Shown here one piece after another: positions 11,138 through 24,197 of a DNA stretch of 64,000 nt. Each line of letters opens with the position of its first letter. Position 1 is the stretch's first letter. The translations under genes and the position numbers were made by a program. Source of the stretch: Channa striata (taxonomy: Eukaryota > Chordata > Actinopteri > Anabantiformes > Channidae); NCBI GenBank assembly GCA_033026295.1, contig CM065183.1:13494657-13558656 (forward strand). Reading direction: 5' to 3'. Under the pieces are notes generated by a model. It worked only from the letters and a program-made list of their open reading frames with translations, was not told the origin of the DNA and made no database searches.

Positions 11138-12879
11138 ATCTGAGAACAAACTGCATGTTTTGGGCTCTCTCAATCCATATACAGCATCCACTGCAATATT
11201 TCGGTCCACAGAACAGCAAAATCACTGTCACAACATCGCATAAATGTAATAAAGGCTTTTTATCAATATCAGGTAAAGTGTTCCCACAGCTTAATTAACC
11301 CAGCATTGATGTCCTGAGTTAGTGTGGAGGAGTCGGACAGGAGCTGCACAGAGATGAATGGCAGGGTCAGGAGAAATGTGACGTATTCATATAAAGGTCT
11401 CATATGAATGCTTTGCTGGCAGCTGTATGAAGTTAAGGGCATTGGCTGCACTGACGGGACCTGTGTCTGAGATCAGACATCAACAAAGGCAGTCGCCATC
11501 AGTTAGGTCTAAAACACAATCAATCAAATTAATTACCTTCTCAGAAACTTGGCAGTATAAAGTATTTTTACACGTTGAATCCTAGGTTTCAGTAATGACG
11601 GTACAGCAGTTTCTACCTGCTTTTTACGGCAATTGCTCTGAAATGAGTGTTTAGTTACGGTGCGGCAGAGAACCCGACGTTTCTTGGCAGGTTTGATTCA
11701 CAGCACACTTCGTTCCGTTTTTCACTGCTGTTGAGGAACCTTATAGGGCCCAGTAGGAAACTGGCACAGTCAAATCTATGGATTAGAAAGAGGGGGTGGC
11801 ATTTTTTTATTGGTAAAAAACACATTAGTCAGGGGCCTCCCACAGTCCACTATTGTGGCAGGACCTTAATGGCTGCAGAGAGCCACATTAACATGTCAGT
11901 GAGTAATCCATTTCAAATTCTTTGAAAACATATTAGCCTGAGTAAATGACTTTCATAATGAATATCCTTTTTTGCCAATGCTGTGCTGCACATTATGAAT
12001 AATCTGTCAGCCCTATTTTTACCAACTAAAGGCTGTGCACATGCTTGCACACATGGTACTGGAGTCTCACAGGCACACAAACCCAGAAGAAGGTACTGTA
12101 AATATCTGATTGCATTTAAATGAGATGAGACGGAGGCTTGTTTGTTTATGACCAACTGTGTGACTATAGATGTGGTTTTTCTATGTGTATTCAGTCATGC
12201 TCACTGGTTTATTCTGTATAATGTTGACATTGCAAGCAGAACCATTTCTCAGGAACTAAAAAACGGATCCCTGTAAAAAAAAAGGACCAATAAAAGTAGA
12301 AGTACTGATTCCACTCATTTATTCAAGTAAAAGTGGAAAAGCACAGGCTCTAAAATATAATTAAAGCATAAATTCAAAAAGCACATTTCTACCAGACACT
12401 TTTGTGTAACACTAATTGGACGTCAATTCATTTTATAATAATTTAAATACTATACACCTTCACTGATATTGAATTGATCTCTCTTCCTCTAGCTGAAAAA
12501 TGCCTCGAGATGCTCACGCTATGGAGGTCGTAATCATGGTCCACCTGATTTTCTAGAGCTCCTCCTACAGATGACACTGTCTGAACTCCTTATGATGAAA
12601 AAGTCCTCCTGGTGATGTCATCGTGGAGGAGTTTTTTCAGGCTGGAAGCAGAGAAATATTGAGGAAGCCAAAGGGAAGTTTGCACATTTGCACATGCACA
12701 TTTATTCCCGAAACTAAAGCCACAGAATGCAAGTTAAAAATTGGTATAGCTGCTCTTTAAACTGCCCAACTCCAAATAATATAAAATAAATATACATTGA
12801 ACATATTAAGTGGTAAGTTCAAATCGGGTTTTAAGCGACAGCAACTGAATTTGAAAGTTATAATTAAGACGACTAGTTA

Positions 12880-13010
12880 AGACTATCCCAACTGTCATAA
12901 GTTGAGAGGTCACCAGTCTGTCTCGGGGCCAACATGTTACGACAGGGATTTGAACCCGCAACGTTCTAGCTGACAAAAAGTACATTGTGCTCTGGCCACC
13001 CTCTTGAATT
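12880..13010 (-). repeat. tRNA-derived SINE fragment
   Basis: On the minus strand an internal promoter B box, GGGTTCAAATCCC (12957-12945), follows a degraded A-box region containing CCAGAGCACA. It is followed by ACAGACTGGTGACCTCTCAA and AGTTGGGATAG, resembling a common fish SINE/LINE tail (CTGG.GACCT....CAGCTGGGATAG). The copy is diverged. It is not a tRNA gene, because arms and anticodon stem do not form. Confidence 0.55.
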
Positions 13011-16000
13011 GCCCTTGATTGTATACACACACATACTCACACACCCACCTGCCCGGGAACAACAGCTCGTTTCCCAGAATCCAAGTCATTATTAGTTAAC
13101 AAATGTTACGCTATCTCGCTTAGAGTAACAGACCCATCTGTGAATGGCTGCCTCCCGCTGTCACTCGCAGAGACCCAACTCTTCAAATGCAGTTAGTGAG
13201 CTTAGTTAAGGTTAGATTGAGCTTACAAAACAGCTGGACGGTCGAGGTTAAAGCACTTTACATAGCTACCAGCTGTTCCTGTGAGGTGAAAACAGCAGCG
13301 CAGTGATGCAAATCAAAAAGAAATTAATAATTTGCCTCAAATACATAATTAAATAAAGTCTCTAGAATCTAGGGAGGAAATGCAAAAAGGTGGCAATAAA
13401 AATAAAGACTAAAGTAATGTACAGATCAATACGTAAGATGTAAAATTTTTACTAATGTAAATTATTTGTACATTGTTTTTCCAATCGGCCTGATACCAAC
13501 GGAGTAAAAGACATCAAAGAGGTAATTTCACTGAACTTTAAGCTGCTGCAGCAGAGCAGTGCAGCAGACATGGCCGCTGCACTCCTGGCCCACCGTAGTT
13601 CTTAAATCACACTTGTCAGATTCTGAAAACAAGTGGGTCAGTGGGGGATGAATTGCCTGTGGGAGTAAGTGAGTTTTGTTATCCATGTGCCCAGGGGCTT
13701 GGTTTGACGTCGTGAGGGGAACAATGAATGAGTGGCGATGTGCCGGAGAGGTGACTGACGAGAGCGGAGCAGCTGGTGATAAATGACAGCAAAGATTCGC
13801 AAACGCAGGAATTGAGGTGTTTTCAGATGCAGCTAAATGGCCACCATTAGTGTCTGCGTGCATGGATTTACCAAAACCGAAAACGCAAAAACAAAGAAAA
13901 CTCGGGTTATATGTCGTCTACAACTGTTACTGCAGGCAGAAGACATCACATTACGCAGCAGCAACGCAGACTTACTCGAAATTCAAAAAGATGTTGCATG
14001 TGAGTTACAAGGAAACAGCTGCTCTAAGACCACATGGCTTCATCAACTGACACATTTAGCCTCATAATGATGAAAACTCAGAATGCTGGATAAAATAACA
14101 GCAGTATTGGATTCAGTTTACCACCTGCCAGGTTCTGCGAAATCGTACCGAAACAGTTTCATTCCAAAATAACGTTAGCTGCACTGTCTTTTGAAAAGTC
14201 CCACGGGGTTTCAGAGTCAGAGTTGCAGGCCTACACTGACATTGATCTTTATGTTACAGTACAAAGCCGTGAGACAGATACCCCGCTGTTTACTGTACTT
14301 CTCACCCTGGTAGCTTTTGTTGAAATGTCAGGGAGGAATGAAGAGATCCAGAGCCATCAGTGGTAATCTATAAAGACCAGGTTACCAGGGTTGATTGTTA
14401 ACAACTCAATGTTAGCACTGGGGTTACTAAAACCTCAGAGTAAAGGGAACAGGCTCATATATATGATATATAATAGTTAAAAGATATTTGGGAATCATTA
14501 AGCCAACTAGGTGAATCCGTTTTATCATGGTGTCGATGTGTCTGCAGAAGAACAAAGAAGTGCACTGAGTGGTTCCTCTTTTCCACACAACACTTAACAT
14601 TTAAGCATTTTTGCATAACAGTGTCATGCACATCTTGTTTTTGAGATTTGCTGATAGTGATGCCTCACTTGGAGATCATAAGATCATGCAAAGCAGTTTG
14701 TCTCGCCGTTTGAATAAAAGTTAAGCGATTTTTCTGTGGGGATTTCTTGTAGATTGAAACACAGATGGGCATGTCCTTGTTGAAGGGGAGCTGCAAACAC
14801 ACAATCTGGAATCATGGAGAAGGTGGACTCCTACTGAAACTAATATGGCTTTTGTTTTCCAACAGAAGGGGAGGCATGTCTGTCATATCCTGACGTCCCT
14901 TTGTCTGTTCTGGAATCTGTCTGAAGAACTGCATGATTTCAAATCTTTTTGTGCTTTGTTTATACATAATGGGAATTAGTTGAAACATAGTGAAAAGAAA
15001 AAAATTAAAGGAACTTCAGGGACTTTACTGAGTCTAGGATGAAATTCCGAATATGCCAACATTTTGGTATTCTATTATGGTCATTCAGTAATTTGTATTC
15101 TTGAATGTGACTTGCTCTGGAGACTGTCCCCTGTCATATGAGGGGTGGGGGTGGAGGGGAGGGGGCAATCTCACAGGACAAAAGCAAGGGAGGTGCCATT
15201 AAGTTGACACCCTGCTAAACAATCTGGAGATATTCCTGATGATTTACAGTGGCTGGGATGCTGAAGATGGATGCAGCTGAGTTTCCCACCGGACAGTCGA
15301 CGGGACAAGACATATTTGCTCAGGAATTCAATTAACTGCACACGGCCACGCTCGATTGGTCAGAGCTCTGCCCAGTCACTATGACTATCTGTCATGCTCC
15401 CTGCTGGAGAGACAGCGGCACACACCAGAGCCGACTGGTACACACAGGAACTAGATATATTACACTTAGTATAGATTCCACAGTCTGTACATGATTCTTT
15501 TGATTCAATACTATTTTCAATGTAAAACCTAAATTTCTGATACCAGTGGTCAATTGTTCTTAAACTGGTTTAGCTTTTATCTGCACTTTGTGGGATCATT
15601 TTATTGAAATGGTCAAAGCATCGTGAGCATATTATATATAATACGTCAGCATATTAATTAGATGGAGGTTTTTCACCTTGAGCGACAACATATACTTGCC
15701 TATAAAGCCGAGTATAGATTTTAGGCTGTCAAAAGCATTTGTCTCAAAGTGGACAATATTGTTCTTTTTAAAGCCATAAGCATTAAAGTATATTATATTG
15801 AAGAGCTTGGATTTTGTCACCTGCTCCTTAATACTGCATAGAAGGTTTGGTGTGACTTACTTTTTTATGAAAAGTGTAGGCATTGTGGGCATATACATAT
15901 ATATAGTAATCTACCATAATATTACCTAGTGTTTTTAATAATCAAATATTATGAAGTTTTTATAGAAAATATTATGAACTAATAAATGTGTCATTATGGG

Positions 16001-18180
16001 TTGTCCACCTTACAGCACACACAGTGGTTAAAATAAGCTCAACCTTTACCAACAGCGGCCTTCAACCCTTGTTTTTTATTATTTACTGCAGTATGAGTAT
16101 TGAGTTTGTGGATTTCTCCACCTCTGCTTCACGTTGTGTAGTGAGGCAGTGTAGCTGCAGACTGCTCGGAGTGGCCATGCTGACCCTTGTCTGCCATGAT
16201 GTTGGCTGACTGGCGTATATGCAATTGATTTCTTTATCCCAAAAGCTGTAAAACTGTGGAACTTAAGTGTCCTAACTAGATAAAGGGAAACTAATTAATC
16301 ACTGAGAAAAAAATATACTTATTTATTTATGTGTTGTGCAAAATTAGTCAATTCCTCAGCCTCTGGGGATTTTAGCCAATTCGTCTTTACACTGCAGAAC
16401 TGTTTCAACTCTGAAATATTGAATGGCTTCACGCATGAACTGCCTGCTTTTGGTCCTTTCACATGATTTCTATAGGATTATAGACTCGATTTTTATTTTT
16501 CCATTGCAAAATCGCGTATTTCTTCTGCTTTAACTATTTTTTTGGTACCACAGTTCATGTATTTATGTCTGCGGTCTTGTTGCATGATCAATTTTATGTT
16601 GAGCTTCTGGTAGATACCTTGACATTTTCTTGTAGAATTTGTAGAATTTGCCATCATACCATCAATCATAGCAAGCCTCCTTTGGTCCAGAGGCAGCAGC
16701 AGAACCAAATCATGGTACCTCCAGCACCATGATGGGCCTGGAATGAAGTTCTGGTTGTCACCAACCATAATGCATCTGATTCAAGCCAATAAGCTCTGCT
16801 TTGTCTTATCCAAGCAATGAACATTCTCCTTCAAATTCATTGATAATACTAGACTAGTTCATAGACTTACAGTAAGCCACACATATCTTTTAAGATATTT
16901 AAGATTTTATAATTTTCCACAATATTTAAATGAATGGTTCAGTTTCATGTGATTTATTTAGTTGGGTTTCCTTTAAGTAGATTTAGCAAATGGGCTCATA
17001 TTTCAGCTCAAAATACTATAATGGAGAAATATTTATAAACTTTCAAATGATACTGTATGTGCAGTATGTTTTTGTAATTAATATTCTTTTCTATGCTTTA
17101 TAAAAAATACAGGAATAATAGGTTAGTGACTACTTAAGGCAATGCTTAAGTCTATGAAAGATACTTGACAGACTTCAGTTCCAACTAATACATAGACCAA
17201 TACAGCAGTTTACACACAACAAAAGTATGAATTTACAAAGTAGTAAAGAATGCCATGTAACAGATGACTGAAACAGAATTTCATGCCTGCATTGCGGGTA
17301 CAAACACACCCTGTAATTGAACACAGTTAAGGTTCCTGCATCTTAACGGCTGCATTGTCTTACATGATGCTTTACATGCTAAAGTTTCTTTGAGCAAATC
17401 TGTTATATTCAGTATATGAATGCTGGGGACACTCTGCATCGTATCCTGGGCCATTTGACTCTTGCCTAATATCTTCAAATGAAACTGCCTGCGTAGATTG
17501 CCTTGGAATGTTGCCTGCAACTGAAACCAACTTCCTGTTGAATGAATGCTGCTCACAGAAAGGCCCAAGGCAAGACATTAGAGGTAGAAGGTAATGAAGC
17601 CTGGTACTGCCAGACAGGACCTTGTCTTGGCAAGCTGGATCTGCTGTTAATTGATGAGCTGTGTTTTGATGTACACTTGAGTGTGTTTTTTTTGTCACTT
17701 GACAATCTCCTTGGGCTAACAAATGTGTGACCCTTCACACATTTCCAAGGGATCCAAAAGTATCCTGAGCAACAAAAGAGAATAATCTCCATCTAATTAT
17801 GTCGAAGTAAATTTGGCAAGTACAGTAGACAAACTGCTAATTGCCATCAAAGCTCCTCCAAGGTCTTTGCTAAAAACGAATCAGTGTCTGCGGTGAACAT
17901 ATATACAGTGTTTGTGAGGAAATTACTTTTCCAATGTGTTCTTTAATTTCAGAAATTCAGGCACAGAGCAAACCCCACAATGTAACGAATAAAACCAGGT
18001 TGTGTTGGGATACTTGTTTTGGACAAATGGCTATGTGTAGTATTCTATGTGTAGACTGAATCAATAATCTAGACAAACTGTTAAAATAAAACAATGGTAG
18101 AATTAATTTTTTTAAAACCTGAACTTTTTTATTGTAACCATTTTATTTAAAAATATCATTGTAACCAAAGTTATTCATAT

Positions 18181-18211
18181 AACTCTTTTAAGTTTACGGA
18201 TTAAAAGAGTT
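18181..18211. repeat. Perfect 11-bp inverted repeat (hairpin)
   Basis: AACTCTTTTAA (18181-18191) and TTAAAAGAGTT (18201-18211) are exact reverse complements separated by 9 bases. The arms are too short for a microRNA precursor. Confidence 0.8.
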
Positions 18212-18892
18212 GATCTACTGATGCACAGTTGACTGGCAACTTAACCCGAGCAGTGTAACAATAATATTTAACATAAATCCAAATTGATTAGCAGCACAAA
18301 AGTTTACTTTGTTAGTATGATCATTCTACTAAAAGATGATGCAGAATGAATATATGTCAGAAAATAAAAATCACATTTACAGCTCCTAAGATGAATATAT
18401 GTAGTGCACCACAATATTTAGTAAACCTACCTCTCATGTATCAATTTAACAATTTGGCATCTACAGATTGTCCCTTGTATGACATCCCTCAATACTTATA
18501 ATGGATATTGCTTTTTGTCAATATTAATTGAGTTAACAAAAACTAGTGTAATGAGTTTATTTAAGAAAAGAGATGAGTCTATTAAGCTAATGCATTATGT
18601 TCATGCAGTCCAAATCAGGTACAATTAAAACCTCAATAAAAGTCTTATGGCAGAAATGTAAAGCCAGCCTCAGAACCATGCTGAAAGGCTGCTTTTCTAC
18701 AAAACACCATCACCCATTCGTCCACACGTCTAACACTCTGTCCACTCCACCAGCTTTCTCCAAACCCATTTCCCTCATTGCCTCTACAGGGCCGTGCGTG
18801 ATTGATGGGCCTGGGGACACCCTTCCACTGCTGTGTACCTAATCTGAAAGTATAGAATCGCCGTAACGCTCCATTAAAGACCTGCAGAACCA

Positions 18893-18985
18893 TGGTGTAA
18901 TGGTTAGGGAAATGGATGGGGAAGGGAAGGTCACCGGCTCAGACTCCCACTGGGTTCACCTCTGCCTTGTCTCAGCTACATGTCC
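18893..18985 (+). repeat. Degenerate tRNA-derived SINE fragment
   Basis: TGGTGTAATGGTTAGGG resembles an A box, and about 20 bases later GGTCACCGGCTCAGACTCCC resembles a decayed B box. The arrangement is that of teleost tRNA-derived SINE heads. No intact cloverleaf can be drawn. Confidence 0.45.
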
Positions 18986-21900
18986 AATTGCAACAATAAA
19001 TTGTGACCGTGTGCAGGATAATACGTGAACACAAACACCAAATATGCTCTTCAGTGGACAAACTCTGTTACATCTGCAAAGGCAAATATGACCTTCTACC
19101 TTGCTAAGACAGAGGCAGAGTATATCTGCTATTGACACAATCTGGTAATGAGCTTGTCAGTCATCACAGTAGTCCTTGTTTACTTGCAGGATGAGAAACT
19201 GTAGGAGGTTAAGAGAGTCATTGACAGATTTGCTGCACTTGAATAATTACGTTCTGTGAACAGCTATGGCGCAAGCATCACAGAAACACCAGCAGAAGCA
19301 GAAGGACTCTAACTTCCTGTCAGAAGAATGAGCTCCAGAGATACACATATAACCACACAAGTCACTTTAGGGGCAGCAAATTGGATTGCTTGTTGGCCCT
19401 GTGACTGATGAGTTAATTAAAGTGGAAGAGTATGGAGAATGAAGTCAGACACTGCTCCATTTATTTATCCTGTATTGACTATATCTCCACGCACTTCACT
19501 GGCTTGAGTAATCGCCGCCTTTCTGCTCAAGAAAACAACTAAAAGGGAGGAAATTGGGATTGTCAAATTTCCAATTCAAAGTCAAAAGATCGCGAGAAAG
19601 GCTGATTAACACTGAATTTATGACTGGGTTTCCATTTTCTATTATCTATGAGAACTTGAGTCCGTTTTTAACCGGCTTGCTACTAGCAAGGGTTCATGTA
19701 GGGTTGTACACCTGCAGGCAGACACGCTCAAAAGACAATCAGTCGCACAACCCAATAAAAACAAAATCTTTAGCGTGTTTTTTCTCCACTGACGTTTTTC
19801 CTACAAAATTCTTCAAGAAACGATTATATAACTGCCCCAGTGAGAGACATTTTTTTTCCACTTCTATCCGGTGAAATTAAAACTTCACCTCACTGATGCC
19901 CAAGGCCACTTTTATGTGATGTTGTCTTGTTGTTAAATGTACTTCAGAATTTTCATGATTAGAATAAAGCCAGCACTGCAAAAAGTATTGCATTTATAAA
20001 AGTAAAAACATGGTTTTGGAAATAAAAATCTCATCCTGAATATAATTTCAAAGCAGATTAAATTATTACCTGCGGATGCAAAACATTATTAATGATGTTT
20101 AGACTGCTGTGTGTTGTGCTTAAATTGTGCTTGTCCCTCTTGCAAAATCAATAACCCTGTTGTGTTGCGGCCACAGATAAAACCTAACTAAAAAGAACCA
20201 CATTCACCATTTGTTTATCAGATAGAGACACTGTCTGAAAGCAGTGACGTTCAAAATAAATGCATACCAGCACCAACATTATGATGCTTGAGCAGATGGA
20301 GCCGCGCTCTAGGGAGAGGACATCCGAAAAAGACGCCATGGCGTAGTGAGGACAGAAGTGATGCTATATGCACCAAGTGAGGCATAATCATAGGAGTGAT
20401 GACAATCGATAATGTCAGTAAAGAAATAAATGAAGGAATTATTTGTTTATGAATTGAAAGGCACCTGTGGATAATGTGACCACCTATGTTTCCTGTGCTG
20501 TAAATAGTCATAATCCATGTTTGAATCAAGCTTTGTGATATCAAACTGTAAAGTCTGCCAATACAAGTCAAGAACAGCAGTAATTTACTAATTTTGAGTG
20601 CAGAGGACTGGAGCCAATAAAGCAAACAACTGACTGAGTCTGAGATCCTTAATCAAGTGCCGTGGCTTTGTGTTTTGTGGTAGGTACTGTATGAATAAAG
20701 GTAATTTGAGCCCGACCTTGTGACAGGTGCCAGAGGGGACACACCGTGAAATGCGGTGAGGCTGCGCGGTGAGTGTGCTGAGACGGATTAGGGCTTAGTT
20801 TGGGAGTGAGATGTGTATAGAGCGTGTTGTGCTGGGGACCCAGGTGGTGCCAGAGGACAGCACGGCAGCACGTTTGCATGTGTTTTTTTTTTTTTTTCCT
20901 CTTTCAAAAAAGCCACATAGTCTGTGCTGCCTGTGAAGAGGAACACAGTGAACCCAGACAACAATTAGACACTATTCAGCTGAGGTTGAATTTGCATGAG
21001 CAACAGTCCCTGCTCTGCTCCAACAGTGGAATCAGTGGAGAACCACTGATAGCGTAGTAAGACTGATACTGATTTGTTTTTCCTTTGTCTTTCCTCTTTT
21101 ATCAGAGGCTTTTCTTGTCATGCAGGAGGATTCCGGGGACAATATGGAAAAGAGCAGGACCTATGTGTATTTAAGTTTAGGTTCACGTTTGTCTCTCTCT
21201 CTGACACACACACACAATTACATATTTAAAAACCGACACCAGAGTCAGGTGTTCAGCTGCATCAGTCGCACTGGCCTGACCATACGTCCAAACATCCAAA
21301 TTAAAAAAAAAATAGACTCAGACAAATCTTCTCTGCTGAATGCTGCTTCTCCGGAACTAAATATTGACCAAGCATAAAAGCCATGTCATTGTTGCCAAGC
21401 TCAAACAGACTCAGCCTCTGTGAAAGTAGAGAAGATTAAATTTGCTGGGCTGTGTGTGCATCTCTCTGATTTCAAAAAGAGGCAGTTGGGGAATGGCAAC
21501 CTTTTGTATAATGCTCCATAAGCTTTCATAGAAAAATACAAGGTAGAGCCCACTTGAATGGCTTCCAGTATGTAGCATAATATACAGTGCATAGTGAAAT
21601 AGAGAGACTTTGAAGATGCTGTGAACAATGACGGTCCATCTGTTAGTCTTTGTAGAGATTCTAAAAGCCAGATCCATCTAAAGCTCAACAGCAAAACAAC
21701 TCCCTTACCGAATCTTCATATTCCTTGTTTAGTTTATGCCTCATTGCATGTCTGACACGAGAAGCATTGGCAAATAAAAATAATAAACAAGCCTAACTTT
21801 AACATGCTGAAGTCTACAGCAATGTGGTCATGAAATGAGGGTTTTCACAAGAAAGGCAGGGTGATAAAAGCTTTGTTTTTTATATTTATCCATCTTCCAA

Positions 21901-23383
21901 TGTGAGTTGGATACGGTAACTTGAAAAAAAAATAGCTGCAATGGACCATTGCAAAACGCAACAAGTTCCCAACAAGTAACATGAAATATACCTGCAGAAA
22001 ATTCATCTGTGATTTATTTAACTGATATACGCCCAATGATAAAGTGGATTTCTTTACATTAATCAGTGTGTTGTTTTTCCCTTCGCTTCCACAGTTTCTA
22101 CGTCTGCAGCACAGGTCCCCAGTGAGGAGCACAAGGAGCCAGGACAGGGTTAATACAGATCGCAGAACACTGACACAATTTATAGCAAAAGCCCCACAAT
22201 CGGTTCGTTCAGCGGATGCTTGTGGTTTAGGTTTGATAGCTACAGTTATGTCCCCAAATAAAGACTGAGATTGTGTAAACAACAGAATTTGAAAAAATTA
22301 TTTAAATATAAAGTTCTGATTTCTTTTTTGTTGGAATGCTTGTTTGAGTTGGTTTTGTAACTGTCTCAGTACAATAAAAGCTGTACAAACAAATCAATCA
22401 CACTAATTTGATAAGGGAATGAAAAGGATTCAGAACTGGACTCAGATCTATTCAAATCCCATCCTTAGCCTTTTGTCCAGGTGATCCACAAACTACGAAG
22501 CCCACTGTAAAATCTTACACTCTTATTAACATGTGTACTGAATTTCTGTTATTGCCTTTTGTCTGAAAGAAAAAAAAAACATGTCACTGTATGAACAGTG
22601 AGTAAGTAACGTTTTATCACAACAATCTTTTTTGAACTTTGCTGCCAAATTTCCAATTTAATTTAGTCTATGATAAGCAGCAACTGGTTGATCCTTAACT
22701 GGATTAGCCTTTATTTATGTGAATTCAGTAGACTGGTAAACAAGTGGAGCAACAGTAAAGCATTTTCAAACTGCACACTCATAAAATCATATCGAAATTA
22801 ACAGTTAAAATACATCTGGATAATTTCATACATGTACAGTACAGCAATCTGTTCCATTAAAAACAGCTGGTGCTTGATATGACATTTTGCACTGTTCTTT
22901 CTATCAAGCATCTGTTCGTTACAGGAAACAGGGATATTATCCACATTTTTTCAGTTTTGTCCACTAAATGTTTAGGCAAGTGTTGTGTGCGTCTGCATCT
23001 AACTCAGAGGAAATTGAATCAGTTATATTAATCCAATTTGAGGAGATTTTGAGGTTGACAGAGAAGCATATTATCTCACTATAAAGCTGTCTACGCATTT
23101 CATTGCACAACACTGGGTAATGAAGTTAAAATTTACAGAACTTCACTGTGCAATTTGCAGTTGGAAACATTTAAGTTGCTTTGGGAACACAATCATTCTG
23201 CAGACATGTGACAAATATTTAGTTGACGTAAATATTGAAGAAACTGTAGAACACAATGAAAACTAGAAACTCCATCAAAGATCCCAAGACTTATCACCCA
23301 AAACAGTGGTTGTACTTGTTTTGCACACTTTAATTTTGATTTTTCTTCGTTATTTTGAATTAAAGGCAAATTTATCTATTGTT

Positions 23384-23919
23384 TACGCTACTGGTCAAAA
23401 TTTGTCAAATTTTTCTAACATGAAAATTATGCAGTTTATATCTCATGGTACTCTGAAATAAAGAATAAAACAAACAAACAACTGAAGTTTAAAAAGAAAT
23501 CATGGAACCAATGTATAATCCAAAATGTTTTTTAAATCTTTGACAGTTATCACAGTGGCCACCTTTGGCAGATTTAACAGCTGAACACCCTCATGACATT
23601 CTTTCAACATTTAGATATCTTTAAATCGAATATTCTTCAGAAAGTTCTTCCCTGCTCTCGTACAGAGGTTCCCATAAAAGTGTGGCACTTGTCGCTTTGC
23701 TTTCACTCTTTTGTAAAGTTCATCCCAAACCAGATCGGGGTCTAAGTCTAGAGACTGTGGTGGTCCCTCAGTGTTTTCGAGTGTTACCATCCCTTTGTCC
23801 TAGGGCTGTTCTGGCTTAGCTTATGTGTTGGGTCATTATCTTGCTGTAGGATGAAGCCACAGGGTTAATGAATGGCTCTGCAGAATTGAGGCGTTCTAAA
23901 ACTTTTGACTGCTAATGTA
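23384..23919 (-). mobile_element. Internally deleted Tc1/mariner-like DNA transposon remnant
   Basis: The two ends are related inverted repeats beginning TAC..TA...GTCAAAA (23384 onward, and the complement of 23919 backward), each with TA at the border, as in Tc1-like elements. Between them the minus strand encodes broken pieces of a Tc1 transposase: FILQQDNDPTHK, which is the DD34E QQDNDPKHT signature, and then, after stops, PQSLDLDPDLVWDELYKRV, corresponding to PQSPDLNPIE.VWDEL. The element is about 536 bp compared with roughly 1.2-1.6 kb for intact relatives. It lacks the DNA-binding N-terminus and cannot be active. It sits 279 bases from the 3' end of the receptor's first coding exon. Confidence 0.8.
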
Positions 23920-24197
23920 TTTGGGTCATTTTGCCTTTAAAGACCAGCTGATTTGTTGCAAGTAAAAAATGTTCCTAAACATGCCCATCACAGTGAATCA
24001 GAGCATTAAGTAATTGTTGCCAATATTAGTGAAATGTTTACATAATAAAATATGAAATGGTGTTAACCAGTGAAAATCACAAGAACGCAAACTAGCTACA
24101 TTTTAAAAAGCCAGTTTTGCACAAATTTCCACAAAAGTTAACATCACATATGAGGGACATAAAAAAAGAGCAATAGCACGTGGCTGTGGCAACTTAC

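Larger units (their letters stand above)
9262..24197. other. Large first visible intron of the receptor gene
   Basis: About 14.9 kb between the exon with the hydrophobic segment and the LDLa exon. I looked on the minus strand for exons of a first MAM domain and saw none. Recognisable contents are simple repeats at 9.75-9.99 kb, a palindrome at 11.10-11.14 kb, SINE fragments near 12.9 and 18.9 kb, a hairpin at 18.18-18.21 kb and a Tc1-like remnant at 23.38-23.92 kb. The rest is unremarkable AT-rich sequence. Confidence 0.6.
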
